Part shown: piece by piece, positions 10,533 through 25,500 of the stretch
Layout of the letters: each line of letters starts with the position of its first letter
Position numbering within the stretch: position 1 is the stretch's first letter
Source of the DNA: Lytechinus variegatus
Taxonomy: Eukaryota; Echinodermata; Echinoidea; Temnopleuroida; Toxopneustidae
Reading direction: 5' to 3'
DNA length: 64,000 nt
Assembly: GCF_018143015.1 (NCBI RefSeq)
Contig: NC_054751.1
Coordinates: 22,148,425 to 22,212,424 of the forward strand
Made by a program: the position numbers and the translations under genes
The notes under the pieces: model-generated
Seen by the model: the letters and a program-made list of their open reading frames with translations, nothing else
Told to the model about the DNA's origin: nothing
The model's database searches: none

Positions 10533-13500
10533 TCAAAGCACCTTGGGCACTCTGCGTAGTGGATATGGCACTTTCCATATCCCATCTATTATTATCATCA
10601 TTATTATTGCATCTAGTACCATAATGCCCTGTACTATCATAAACAAGATTAACCTTTCAATTGATATTACTTTTAGGTCTCATGCAGAAAATAAACTGAA
10701 AAGTAATATAATTGAATTAAAGATTTGATTGTATCTCGTTAAGTGACAGGGCACTGAATAACAAAGAAAGCCTGAAAGATTAGAACAATGCATCAAAGAT
10801 GAGTACAACAATATGTATTACATAAGATAATAAATGTGTGAAAAACAGTGGTGAAATGATTATATCTAGGATATGAGATAAATAAGCATGATATGACCCC
10901 CATCTTTTCTATCTTTTAAATGTACACTACACTGGATATTTAAACAACTTTTCAAAGAGTTCAAACTGGACATACTTAGAATTGCATCAACAGGATAAAA
11001 AGTGATCAATAGAAATATGCAGAATGTCTACCCCTCATTTATATCACTGTTAATGAAGAAGTATCTTTAGATTGCAAGAAAAAACAACAAACAAAACCTA
11101 ACCATATACTACAATGAAAGGATATTGTGACATCTTTGGCAACATGCTTTGCCCCCATCTCTTGTATTGCTTTAGCTGTTCCACCGTATGGCCACCTTCC
11201 GCCTTCCTCAGATTCGTGGCCAACCGTTACACTACAGCCTGGGATAACCTTGGCAGCAAGGACTGGTGAAATGCAGCACAGACTATGAAGTATAATCAAT
11301 GGCATAAAGATCATTAATCCTTACATTACATAATTAAAAAAGCCCCAAAGTTACACGAAGTCAATTACTGAATAGAATCAACCTGTGCTAGGTATCGTGA
11401 GACCAGTTTCTGCTTGGAGATTATTTTTTTCAAGATTAGCTTAAAGACTAACAAGGACACTCCTTTTGTGTGAAAATTATTATAAGCATTTATGTCCTTT
11501 CCAGATGAAGAATATTAAAGCAAAAATGTCTACTGCACAGATTGTTTTTGAGTTGCTTCACCATTCAGGCTGTGGCCAAATAAAGCAGCTGAAATATTTA
11601 GGCTGAAATCCCATTTATGCATTTTTGTGTGATGTGCATTTGACACTCATTTTTTTGTCAATTCGGTAAGCTCCATTCTTACTGCTTATGCATTTCTTTG
11701 GTGCATTATTATCAACATGTTCCTAATCCTTCTGATTGTTTAAAAAATGAGTAAGACCACTTGTAATTCCCCTAACAAATAACTGCTTAGAGTCATAGTC
11801 AAAATACTTTTAATGACAAATACACAAAAATATTTATTCTGTTCGTAGAGTAAACATAGATTGTATTACCCAATTGGTTTTTTAGCTTGGTGGAACTCCT
11901 TAAGAACCCTTTCAACATCTGTATTTACGGTACAGCCAGCCCCGTTCACTGCAAAATCACTCCTAGAAGAAAAACAGCCTACAAAGTGAGTTTATCTATT
12001 TTCAAGAGGATTAATCTTTACATTTTCAACAGAAAAATAATACAAAAATCATTACACAGTTTACATTCAATAGCAATCTGCAGCTGATGAAATGTATTGA
12101 TTCTTCCAACTGACAACAATAACACATTTGATCTGTTCCTTTCTGAATTAACACAATGAAGTCTCTGAAAGCAGTGCATATATTTATATACATTGAGAAG
12201 GTGATTGAAAATTTAACTTTGATGGTTGCAGAATCACTCTTCCCACTGAATGATGCATTACTCGGGCATTTCAGTTGTATCTAGATCATGATATTCTTCA
12301 TGTTTCCATCCACTACTGAATAATCTATTTCTACTTCAAAGTGCTCAGACATGAAAACTGAGCATTGATATCATTTCATTCTATTATTTTATCTTTCCTA
12401 GCAAGCTTCTCCAAATAGATGCAATATGTGTGTCAACAGCTATTAGGCTAATTTACAGATATTTCTTTGAGGGTCTTATTCAAAAGCAATTGAAAAATAC
12501 ATAAAATGAAGAGTAATTGCAATAAAGGGGTGAATGATGATGACGTCAGGATGAATAGACTTTGATACACTTACAAGTTCTTGGCAGCACCAAATCCACC
12601 TGGGAAGACCACAGCATCAAAGTCACCACTGCTGAGCCCGGAAAGAGCAGCAATCTTTCCCCGAGCAATACGTGCAGACTCCACCAATACATTCCTACAT
12701 GAAGGATAGATGTCCATGAAAGAAACAAATTTCAAGTGGATTTCCTTGGCCAATTAAAATGTTCATTTATAACTGATCAGGCTGTCCACTTACAAATACA
12801 TTAGACATATCATAAATTTCAGTAACTCACTACTTGATACTTTATTGATCAACTTATATTCCTATTATCAGCAATATCAATATCACCACTGCTGCACTTT
12901 GCCTTTTAAAGTTCATACAAAATAATAAAGGGATTGATATGAATTTCTCAATTGGTGTGATTTTTACAATTTCATTGTATTGCCAATTTGAGAATTTTAG
13001 TGATTATTTTCCTTCATTTTTGTCTCACCTGCATAGCAGAGTGAGACTATAGGCAACGCTTTTCCGTTGGCGATGGCAACGACAGTGTCAACACCAAATC
13101 TCAAACGAAGGTTAAGTTTTTGAAAGTATATGGACCTGTTTCATGAAACTTGGCCATAAGTTTGATCTCATAGGCTTAAAAAGTGGATAAACATAGTTAT
13201 TCTTGAAAAAATAAACCCAGAGATTGAATACTTGGTCTCAACACACTCATAAATTCCCCTCTACATTTTTGGCTATCCACTGTAGTCTTTACATCACTGA
13301 CATGACCAAATTGGACCTTTCTGATGTAATGATTGGGTCATAGACACTAATATATTTTTGGTGTTTGCTGAGATCAAAATATTAATTTCCAAGTACCTTC
13401 TATAAAAAAACATTAATTATCGTTCTTGAAGTCAATATGAAGCACTTAAAGGCGTTGTGTTGAATAAAAATTGTCAATCACTATCATCATTATTAATGGG

Positions 13501-16500
13501 TTACATTATCTCACCTTGTTTCATTCTCACTTGGCTCTCCTTTGGTGTGGTTTATAACATGCATCTGAGTAACATCTGGAGCAAAGAATGATACGTCAGC
13601 TCCACCCCGACTAAGGTGAACCCATACACTGCAACGGAAAAACATTCCCATGGTCAAATTTGGACACCACTTGAGATTTCCTATCATGTAAACTACAATG
13701 ATTATAGTATTACATCACATCTTTGATTGTTCTTCTTTCATAGAGTTTGAAGTCTATTTTTTAACAAACATGAATTACATTTACTGTTTTGCATAACACA
13801 TCAGATAGCTAAATACAATATATCCTCAGAGTTTCAGCCAATTCCACACTGACAAGTGGTTTGAAATATGCAATTATATTTTGTTAAATTTCAAAAAGTT
13901 TATCCGAGAAAACATGTATTCAGTTAATCCTCTATAGTCAACAACATAATACACATTGTAATGATTTGGAACAGAGTTATTCACACTTTTTTTTTGGGGG
14001 GGGGGTGGGTGTTACCAAAACTGGCTTGTAAGTAATTTTACTTGCAAGCCGTATGCATAACTTTTGTAAAAACTAGAGGGATCTTACGCTGAAGCCTCAT
14101 GAACTTCACTGCCATCATAGACTCCTGATCCTGATAAAACCTGGAAAATATAATAACACTGATTGTAGAAATTAAACTTAAAACATAATGGGTGATTTCA
14201 AGTATTGTGTTGGGGTTGGAAGCATTAATTGGATTATGTTTCCTACCTCTAAAACCTACTCTTAGTTTACACAAACAATCCAGTTTACAATATTGACAGC
14301 TGTATAAACATCCTTTGACTGAATGACTATCTTTATTTTATGTTTGGTTTTATACTCATGTAAAATTGACTTAACGCTAGTAACACCAACACCAAAACAA
14401 AAAGGTGTAGGCGCCTCCACCGCATTGACGAGTGGACATCACGCGTGTCCAAAGAAACATGTAAAAAGGGTATCTTTTTCAAGATAGGGCTCGTTACGTA
14501 CGTAAACTGATAAGGGTGTAAAAAACACTAAAGCACTGAAAGGTACATGTATTGATGTACATGTTTTGCTAGGAAAGCTATGTGTTTACGGTCCAATTTG
14601 CGAGGGTATGAAAATAAAGGGTGCACATTTTGCGCCAAAACTCAGATCAACAGAGGCACTCGACCAAAAAAGTAGTAGGTATGTGCCCAGGCGAGACAAA
14701 AAAAAACAGGGGCCTTGGAGCGGGCTTATTGTAAAAAGGAGGGTCCTCGGAACTACAAATGATTGTGAAAATGGGGGTCCGTGCATGGTGGCACAGGCGG
14801 GGGGTGCGCTAGCACAGAGGCGTTGGTCGGAAAGCGCTCTGCGGCCGCTTTTCACCATAATTGCAGCTCATTGTAGCAGATCAATACGGCCGGAACGGCG
14901 TAAAGGAAAAATATGCCAAGCTTTGGAGCGGATTTCTTACTTCTTTTTTCTCGATAAGATGCTATGCTTTGGAGCGGCTTTCTTTGTTCTTTTAAGACAA
15001 AAATGTTATGCATTGTAACAGAAATTTGTTATTTTGAGTGTAAAAATGGGGGTCCCCTTGGTGGCACATACCCACTTACTATTTTATACTGAGTGCCCTC
15101 CCCCCCTCCAGTCTGCAGTATGGGCCTAGTAGCTAGTACATACACTGGAATAACCGTCATTTCTAAATTCTGGGGATTTATTTAACATTTTCTGACATTT
15201 TACTATTATTATGACATTAATATCATTGACATGAGTCATGAGTGGAGGCTGGAGCCAGTGTAGTTCAGCTGTGAAACAACAAGAGACTGAGAAGCTTGTT
15301 TTGGTCTACTCGATCTCGAGTAACTTGACTCACCAATTCACTTGAGTGCAAAGTTAATCAAACAAGCTACGTGTTAAATCCGGTGATTTTGTTCCCGTGT
15401 AATTTGAACTAATGTTTCACAAAATCGTGATATCCTTATTTGACATGTGTGCAAAAAGATTGCATGCACCGGTGAATGAAAATGTACTGATGGTGGGCCC
15501 CAAGTCTGCGCACCTAACAATTTGAGTTCAGATTTAACATGATTTTTTTCTTATTACACAAAATCTTTGAGTTGATAATGTTCCTTATATTATTAAGAGT
15601 AAGTGTACCAAATTTCTCATTAAATATAAAAGAAAATATAGGATTTTCTTGAAAAAACTGCGGGCAGTCATTTTCAGATTGAAAAAACAATCTACCCCAT
15701 GTCTGCGCACTCATTCACTTTGCACACGTTTCGGGGATTTTGATGACAAAGGCTGCATTTTTTAGGCTGTCACATGAAATGCCCTGAATTTATTATTTTT
15801 CCACCATTTTGAGTCGGATTTTTTAATGAATACCTGCCTATGTAACCGGCGTGAAGTTGGTTGGATATTCGATATTCGATATTCAAACTGTGAAGTTGGT
15901 TGGATATTCAGGTTCGATATTCAAACGCGCGTGAAGTTGGACAGATATTCAATATTCGATATTCAAAAATTAGGGGTTTTGAAAGCTAGCTAGGGGGTTT
16001 AAAAGGTGGAGAACGTCTCGGGCAACCATAAAATAGCTGGCTTGCCCTAATACGAGGGTTTTTTAGGGGACAAAAGTCATTGAATAAAAGGGTTGGAAAT
16101 TTCTAGTTTAATTTTTTAATTGACCATTTTTTAATTAAAAAAAGTATTTTTTTCAAGGGGCCCCCAGGGATATCCCGACGGCCTAGCCAGGGTAACCAAC
16201 TATCCTAACTTGTAGAACTTGATTCGGGCAACAAGATAAACACCTGCTTGACCCGGCGCATGCACGGTAAGGTGGCTCAAATTAACAAAATTAAAGGGAA
16301 TAAAGGGCTATTTAGACCATTTTTTAATTTAAAAAAAGTATTTTTTTCAAGGGGCCCCCAGGGATATCCCGACGGCCTAGCCAGGGTAACCACCTATCCT
16401 AACTTGTAGAACTTGATTCGGGCAACAAGATAAACACCTGCTTGACCCGGCGCATGCACATTAAGGGGGCTCAAATTAACAAAATTAAAGGGAATAAAGG

Positions 16501-19500
16501 GCTATTTAGACCAATTTTTAATTAAAAAAAGTATTTTTTTCAAGGGGCCCCCAGGGATATCCCGACGGCCTAGCCAGGGTAACCACCTATCCTAACTTGT
16601 AGAACTTGATTCGGGCAACAAGATAAACACCTGCTTGACCCGGCGCATGCACATTAAGGGGGCTCAAATTAACAAAATTAAAGGGAATAAAGGGCTATTT
16701 AGACCATTTTTAATTAAAAAAAGTATTTTTTTCAAGGGGCCCCCAGGGATATCCCGACGGCCTAGCCAGGGTAACCACCTATCCTAACTTGTAGAACTTG
16801 ATTCGGGCAACAAGATAAACACCTGCTTGACCCGGCGCATGCACATTAAGGGGGCTCAAATTAACAAAATTAAAGGGAATAAAGGGCTATTTAGACCATT
16901 TTTTAATTAAAAAATGTATTTTTTTCAAGGGGCCCCCAGGGATATCCCGACGGCCTAGCCAGGGTAACCACCTATCCTAACTTGTAGAACTTGATTCGGG
17001 CAACAAGATAAACACCTGCTTGACCCGGCGCATGCACGGTAAGGTTGCTCAAATTAATAAAATTAAAGGGAATAAAGGGCTATTTAGACCATTTTTTAAT
17101 TAAAAAAATATTTTTTTCAAGGGGCCCCCAGGGATATCCCGACGGCCTAGCCAGGGTAACCACCTATCCTAACTTGTAGAACTTGATTCGGGCAACAAGA
17201 TAAACACCTGCTTGACCCGGCGCATGCACATTAAGGGGGCTCAAATTAACAAAATTAAAGGGAATAAAGGGCTATTTAGACCATTTTTTAATTAAAAAAA
17301 GTATTTTTTTCAAGGGGCCCCCAGGGATATCCCGACGGCCTAGCCAGGGTAACCACCTATCCTAACTTGTAGAACTTGATTCGGGCAACAAGATAAACAC
17401 CTGCTTGACCCGGCGCATGCACGTTAAGGGGGCTCAAATTAACAAAATTAAAGGGAATAAAGGGCTATTTAGACCATTTTTTAATTAAAAAAATATTTTT
17501 TTCAAGGGGCCCCCAGGGATATCCCGACGGCCTAGCCAGGGTAACCACCTATCCTAACTTGTAGAACTTGATTCGGGCAACAAGATAAACACCTGCTTGA
17601 CCCGGCGCATGCACATTAAGGGGGCTCAAATTAACAAAATTAAAGGGAATAAAGGGCTATTTAGATCATTTTTTAATTAAAAAAAGTATTTTTTTCAAGG
17701 GGCCCCCAGGGATATCCCGACGGCCTAGCCAGGGTAACCACCTATCCTAACTTGTAGAACTTGATTCGGGCAACAAGATAAACACCTGCTTGACCCGGCG
17801 CATGCACATTAAGGGGGCTCAAATTAACAAAATTAAAGGGAATAAAGGGCTATTTAGACCATTTTTTAATTTAAAAAAGTATTTTTTTCAAGGGGCCCCC
17901 AGGGATATCCCGACGGCCTAGCCAGGGTAACCACCTATCCTAACTTGTAGAACTTGATTCGGGCAACAAGATAAACACCTGCTTGACCCGGCGCATGCAC
18001 ATTAAGGGGGCTCAAATTAACAAATTTAAAGGGAATAAAGGGCTATTTAGACCATTTTTTAATTAAAAAAAGTATTTTTTTCAAGGGGCCCCCAGGGATA
18101 TCCTGACGGCCTAGCCAGGGTAACCACCTATCCTAACTTGTAGAACTTGATTCGGGCAACAAGATAAACACCTGCTTGACCCGGCGCATGCACATTAAGG
18201 GGGCTCAAATTAACAAAATTAAAGGGAATAAAGGGCTAATTAGACCATTTTTTAATTAAAAAATGTATTTTTTACAAGGGGCCCCCAGGGATATCCCGAC
18301 GGCCTAGCCAGGGTAACCACCTATCCTAACTTGTAGAACTTGATTCGGGCAACAAGATAAACACCTGCTTGACCCGGCGCATGCACGGTAAGGTTGCTCA
18401 AATTAATAAAATTAAAGGGAATAAAGGGCTATTTAGACCATTTTTTAATTTAAAAAAAGTATTTTTTTCAAGGGGCCCCCAGGGATATCCCGACGGCCTA
18501 GCCGGGGTAACCACCTATCCTAACTTGTAGAACTTGATTCGGGCAACAAGATAAACACCTGCTTGACCCGGCGCATGCACATTAAGGGGGCTCAAATTAA
18601 CAAATTTAAAGGGAATAAAGGGCTATTTAGACCATTTTTTAATTAAAAAAAGTATTTTTTTCAAGGGGCCCCCAGGGATATCCTGACGGCCTAGCCAGGG
18701 TAACCACCTATCCTAACTTGTAGAACTTGATTCGGGCAACAAGATAAACACCTGCTTGACCCGGCGCATGCACATTAAGGGGGCTCAAATTAACAAAATT
18801 AAAGGGAATAAAGGGCTAATTAGACCATTTTTTAATTAAAAAAATTTATTTTTTACAAGGGGCCCCCAGGGATATCCCGACGGCCTAGCCAGGGTAACCA
18901 CCTATCCTAACTTGTAGAACTTGATTCGGGCAACAAGATAAACACCTGCTTGACCCGGCGCATGCACGGTAAGGTTGCTCAAATTAATAAAATTAAAGGG
19001 AATAAAGGGCTATTTAGACCATTTTTTAATTTAAAAAAAGTATTTTTTTCAAGGGGCCCCCAGGGATATCCCGACGGCCTAGCCGGGGTAACCACCTATC
19101 CTAACTTGTAGAACTTGATTCGGGCAACAAGATAAACACCTGCTTGACCCGGCGCATGCACATTAAGGGGGCTCAAATTAACAAATTTAAAGGGAATAAA
19201 GGGCTATTTAGACCATTTTTTAATTAAAAAAAGTATTTTTTTCAAGGGGCCCCCAGGGATATCCCGACGGCCTAGCCAGGGTAACCACCTATCCTAACTT
19301 GTAGAACTTAATTCGGGCAACAAGATAAACACCTGCTCGACTCGGCGCATGCACATTAAGGGGGCTCAAATTAACAAAATTAAAGGGAATAAAGGGCTAA
19401 TTAGACCATTTTTTAATTAAAAAATGTATTTTTTTCAAGGGCCCCCAGGGATATCCCGACGGCCTAGCCAGGGTAACCACCTATCCTAACTTGTAGAACT

Positions 19501-22500
19501 TGATTCGGGCAACAAGATAAACACCTGCTTGACCCGGCGCATGCACGGTAAGGTTGCTCAAATTAATAAAATTAAAGGGAATAAAGGGCTATTTAGACCA
19601 TTTTTTAATTTAAAAAAATATTTTTTTCAAGGGGCCCCCAGGGATATCCCGACGGCCTAGCCACGGTTACCACCTATCCTAACTTGTAGAACTTGATTCG
19701 GGCAACAAGATAAACACCTGCTTGACCCGGCGCATGCACATTAAGGGGGCTCAAATTAACAAAATTAAAGGGAATAAAGGGCTATTTAGACCATTTTTTA
19801 ATTAAAAAAAGTATTTTTTTCAAGGGGCCCCCAGGGATATCCCGACGGCCTAGCCAAGGTAACCACCTATCCTAACTTGGAGAACTCGATTCGGGCAACA
19901 AGATAAACACCTGCTTGACCCGGCGCATGCACATTAAGGGGGCTCAAATTAACAAAATTAAAGGGAATAAAGGGCTATTTAGACCATTTTTTAATTTAAA
20001 AAGTATTTTTTTCAAGGGGCCCCCAGGGATATCCCGACGGCCTAGCCAGGGTAACCACCTATCCTAACTTGTAGAACTTGATTCGGGCAACAAGATAAAC
20101 ACCTGCTTGACCCGGCGCATGCACATTAAGGGGGCTCAAATTAACAAAATTAAAGGGAATAAAGGGTTATTTAGACCATTTTTTAATTAAAAAAGGATTT
20201 TTTCGAGGGGCCCCCAGGGATATCCCGACGGCCTAGCCAGGGTAACCACCTATCCAAACTTGTAGAACTTGATTCGGTCAACAAGATAAACACCTGCTTG
20301 ACCCGGCGCATTCACATTAAGGGGGCTCAAATTAACAAAATTAAAGGGAATAAAGGGCTATTTAGACCATTTTTTAATTAAAAAAAGTATTTTTTTCAAG
20401 GGGCCCCCAGGGATATCCCGACGGCCTAGCCAGGGTAACCACCTATCCTAACTTGTAGAACTTGATTCGGGCAACAAGATAAACACCTGCTTGACCCGGC
20501 GCATGCACATTAAGGGGGCTCAAATTAACAAAATTAAAGGGAATAAAGGGCTATTTAGACCATTTTTTAATTAAAAAAAGTATTTTTTTCAAGGGGCCCC
20601 CAGGGATATCCCGACGGCCTAGCCAGGGTAACCACCTATCCTAACTTGTAGAACTTGATTCGGGCAACAAGATAAACACCTGCTTGACCCGGCGCATGCA
20701 CATTAAGGGGGCTCAAATTAACAAAATTAAAGGGAATAAAGGGCTAATTAGACCATTTTTTAATTAAAAAATGTATTTTTTTCAAGGGGCCCCCAGGGAT
20801 ATCCCGACGGCCTAGCCAGGGTAACCACCTATCCTAACTTGTAGAACTTGATTCGGGCAACAAGATAAACACCTGCTTCACCCGGCGCATGCACGGTAAG
20901 GTTGCTCAAATTAATAAAATTAAAGGGAATAAAGGGCTAATTAGACCATTTTTTAATTAAAAAATGTGATTTTTTCAAGGGGCCCCCAGGGATATCCCGA
21001 CGGCCTAGCCAGGGTAACCACCTATCCTAACTTGTAGAACTTGATTCGGGCAACAAGATAAACACCTGCTTGACCCAGCGCATGCACGGTAAGGTTGCTC
21101 AAATTAATAAAATTAAAGGGAATAAAGGGCTAATTAGACCATTTTTTAATTAAAAAATGTATTTTTTTCAAGGGGCACCCAGGGATATCCCGACGGCCTA
21201 GCCAGGGTAACCACCTATCCTAACTTGTAGAACTTGATTCGGGCAACAAGATAAACACCTGCTTGACCCGGCGCATGCACAGTAAGGTTGCTCAAATTAA
21301 TAAAATTAAAGGGATTAAAGGGCTATTTAGACCATTTTTTAATTTAAAAAAATATTTTTTTCAAGGGGCCCCCAGGGATATCCCGACGGCCTAGCCAGGG
21401 TTACCACCTATCCTAACTTGTAGAACTTGATTCGGGCAACAAGATAAACACCTGCTTGACCCGGCGCATGCACATTAAGGGGGCTCAAATTAACAAAATT
21501 AAAGGGAATAAAGGGCTATTTAGACCATTTTTTAATTAAAAAAAGTATTTTTTTCAAGGGGCCCCCAGGGATATCCCGACGGCCTAGCCAGGGTAACCAC
21601 CTATCCTAACTTGTAGAACTTGATTCGGGCAACAAGATAAACACCTGCTTGACCCGGCGCATGCACATTAAGGGGGCTCAAATTAACAAAATTAAAGGGA
21701 ATAAAGGGCTACTTAGACCATTTTTTAATTAAAAAAAGTATTTTTTACAAGGGGCCCCCAGGGATATCCCGACGGCCTAGCCAGGGTAACCACCTATCCT
21801 AACTTGTAGAACTTGATTCGGGCAACAAGATAAACACCTGCTTGACCCGGCGCATGCACGTAAGGTTGCTCAAATTAATAAAATTAAAGGGAATAAAGGG
21901 CTATTTAGACCATTTTTTAATTTAAAAAAATATTTTTTTTCAAGGGGCCCCCAGGGATATCCCGACGGCCTAGCCAGGGTAACCACCTATCCTAACTTGT
22001 AGAACTTGATTCGGGCAACAAGATAAACACCTGCTTGACCCGGCGCATGCACATTAAGGGGGCTCAAATTAACAAAATTAAAGGGAATAAAGGGCTATTT
22101 AGACCATTTTTTAATTAAAAAAAGTATTTTTTTCAAGGGGCCCCCAGGGATATCCCGACGGCCTAGCCGGGGTAACCACCTATCCTAACTTGTAGAACTT
22201 GATTCGGGCAACAAGATAAACACCTGCTTGACCCGGCGCATGCACATTAAGGGGGCTCAAATTAACAAAATTAAAGGGAATAAAGGGCTATTTAGACCAT
22301 TTTTTAATTAAAAAAAGTATTTTTTTCAAGGGGCCCCCAGGGATATCCCGACGGCCTAGCCAGGGTAACCACCTATCCTAACTTGTAGAACTTGATTCGG
22401 GCAACAAGATAAACACCTGCTTGACCCGGCGCATGCACATTAAGGGGGCTCAAATTAACAAAATTAAAGGGAATAAAGGGCTAATTAGACCATTTTTTAA

Positions 22501-25500
22501 TTAAAAAATGTATTTTTTTCAAGGGGCCCCCAGGGATATCCCGACGGCCTAGCCAGGGTAACCACCTATCCTAACTTGTAGAACTTGATTCGGGCAACAA
22601 GATAAACACCTGCTTGACCCGGCGCATGCACGGTAAGGTTGCTCAAATTAATAAAATTAAAGGGAATAAAGGGCTAATTAGACCATTTTTTAATTAAAAA
22701 ATGTGATTTTTTCAAGGGGCCCCCAGGGATATCCCGACGGCCTAGCCAGGGTAACCACCTATCCTAACTTGTAGAACTTGATTCGGGCAACAAGATAAAC
22801 ACCTGCTTGACCCGGCGCATGCACGGTAAGGTTGCTCAAATTAATAAAATTAAAGGGAATAAAGGGCTAATTAGACCATTTTTTAATTAAAAAATGTATT
22901 TTTTTCAAGGGGCCCCCAGGGATATCCCGACGGCCTAGCCAGGGTAACCACCTATCCTAACTTGTAGAACTTGATTCGGGCAACAAGATAAACACCTGCT
23001 TGACCCGGCGCATGCACATTAAGGGGGCTCAAATTAACAAAATTAAAGGGAATAAAGGGCTATTTAGACCATTTTTTAATTAAAAAAAGTATTTTTTTCA
23101 AGGGGCCCCCAGGGATATCCCGACGGCCTAGCCAGGGTAACCACCTATCCTAACTTGTAGAACTTGATTCGGGCAACAAGATAAACACCTGCTTGACCCG
23201 GCGCATGCACATTAAGGGGGCTCAAATTAACAAAATTAAAGGGAATAAAGGGCTAATTAGACCATTTTTTAATTAAAAAATGTATTTTTTTCAAGGGGCC
23301 CCCAGGGATATCCCGACGGCCTAGCCAGGGTAACCACCTATCCTAACTTGTAGAACTTGATTCGGGCAACAAGATAAACACCTGCTTGACCCGGCGCATG
23401 CACATTAAGGGGGCTTAAATTAACAAAATTAAAGGGAATAAAGGGCTATTTAGACCATTTTTTAATTAAAAAAAGTATTTTTTTCAAGGGGCCCCCAGGG
23501 ATATCCCGACGGCCTAGCCAGGGTAACCACCTATCCTAACTTGTAGAACTTGATTCGGGCAACAAGATAAACACCTGCTTGACCCGGCGCATGCACGGTA
23601 AGGTTGCTCAAATTAATAAAATTAAAGGGAATAAAGGGCTATTTAGACCATTTTTTAATTTAAAAAAATATTTTTTTTCAAGGGGCCCCCAGGGATATCC
23701 CGACGGCCTAGCCAGGGTTACCACCTATCCTAACTTGTAGAACTTGATTCGGGCAACAAGATAAACACCTGCTTGACCCGGCGCATGCACATTAAGGGGG
23801 CTCAAATTAACAAAATTAAAGGGAATAAAGGGCTATTTAGACCATTTTTTAATTAAAAAAAGTATTTTTTTCAAGGGGCCCCCAGGGATATCCCGACGGC
23901 CTAGCCAGGGTAACCACCTATCCTTACTTGTAGAACTTGATTCGGGCAACAAGATAAACACCTGCTTGACCCGGCGCATGCACATTAAGGGGGCTCAAAT
24001 TAACAAAATTAAAGGGAATAAAGGGCTATTTAGACCATTTTTTAATTAAAAAAAGTATTTTTTTCAAGGGGCACCAGGGATATCCCGACGGCCTAGCCAG
24101 GGTAACCACCTATCCTAACTTGTAGAACTTGATTCGGGCAACAAGATAAACACCTGCTTGACCCGGCGCATGCACATTAAGGGGGCTCAAATTAACAAAA
24201 TTAAAGGGAATAAAGGGCTATTTAGACCATTTTTTAATTAAAAATGTATTTTTTTCAAGGGGCCCCCAGGGATATCCCGACGGCCTAGCCAGGGTAACCA
24301 CCTATCCTAACTTGTAGAACTTGATTCGGGCAACAAGATAAACACCTGCTTGACCCGGCGCATGCACGGTAAGGTTGCTCAAATTAATAAAATTAAAGGG
24401 AATAAAGGGCTATTTAGACCATTTTTTAATTTAAAAAAATATTTTTTTCAAGGGGCCCCCAGGGATATCCCAACGGCCTAGCCAGGGTTACAACCTATCC
24501 TAACTTGTAGAACTTGATTCGGGCAACAAGATAAACACCTGCTTGACCCGGCGCATGCACATTAAGGGGGCTCAAATTAACAAAATTAAAGGGAATAAAG
24601 GGCTATTTAGACCATTTTTTAATTAAAAAAAGTATTTTTTTCAAGGGGCCCCCAGGGATATCCCGACGGCCTAGCCAGGGTAACCACCTATCCTAACTTG
24701 TAGAACTTGATTCGGGCAACAAGATAAACACCTGCTTGACCCGGCGCATGCACATTAAGGGGGCTCAAATTAACAAAATTAAAGGGAATAAAGGGCTATT
24801 TAGACCATTTTTTAATTTAAAAAGTATTTTTTTCAAGGGGCCCCCAGGGATATCCCGACGGCCTAGCCAGGGTAACCACCTATCCTAACTTGTAGAACTT
24901 GATTCGGGCAACAAGATAAACACCTGCTTGACCCGGCGCATGCACATTAAGGGGGCTCAAATTAACAAAATTAAAGGGAATAAAGGGTTATTTAGACCAT
25001 TTTTTAATTAAAAAAAGTATTTTTTCGAGGGGCCCCCAGGGATATCCCGACGGCCTAGCCAGGGTAACCACCTATCCAAACTTGTAGAACTTGATTCGGG
25101 CAACAAGATAAACACCTGCTTGACCCGGCGCATTCACATTAAGGGGGCTCAAATTAGCAAATTTAAAGGGAATAAAGGGCTATTTAGACCATTTTTTAAT
25201 TAAAAAAAGTATTTTTTTCAAGGGGCCCCAGGGATATCCCGACGGCCTAGCCAGGGTAGCCACCTATCCTAACTTGTAGAACTTGATTCGGGCAACAAGA
25301 TAAACACCTGCTTGACCCGGCGCATGCACATTAAGGGGGCTCAAATTAACAAAATTAAAGGGAATAAAGGGCTATTTAGACCATTTTTTAATTAAAAAAA
25401 GTATTTTTTTCAAGGGGCCCCCAGGGATATCCCGACGGCCTAGCCAGGGTAACCACCTATTCTAACTTGTAGAACTTGATTCGGGCAACAAGATAAACAC

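Larger units (their letters stand above)
10316..11125 (-). other. U12-type AT-AC intron of GATD3
   Basis: On the minus strand the intron starts ATATCCTTT (11125-11117) and ends TTTGTAC (last base 10316). A TTCCTTGACT branch-site match lies at 10341-10332, with the presumed branch A at 10334, 18 nt before the 3' end. These are the known U12-dependent AT-AC consensus elements. Joining ...AKDVT to EAHVDEENK across them gives the conserved family sequence in phase 0. No GT-AG alternative preserves the frame. The intron also holds a (TTTC)n tract and a SINE tail. Confidence 0.92.

Noticed and set aside
12571-12753. ATG at 12753 as a start of GATD3
   Set aside because: The first residues of that ORF are intronic; an AG acceptor at 12695-12696 begins the exon at the conserved [12 protein letters not shown].
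14566-15018. 150-codon plus-strand ORF as a gene
   Set aside because: It covers a repeat-like element with inverted ends and internal TTGGAGCGG copies, has no recognisable domain, and lies antisense within GATD3 intron 1.
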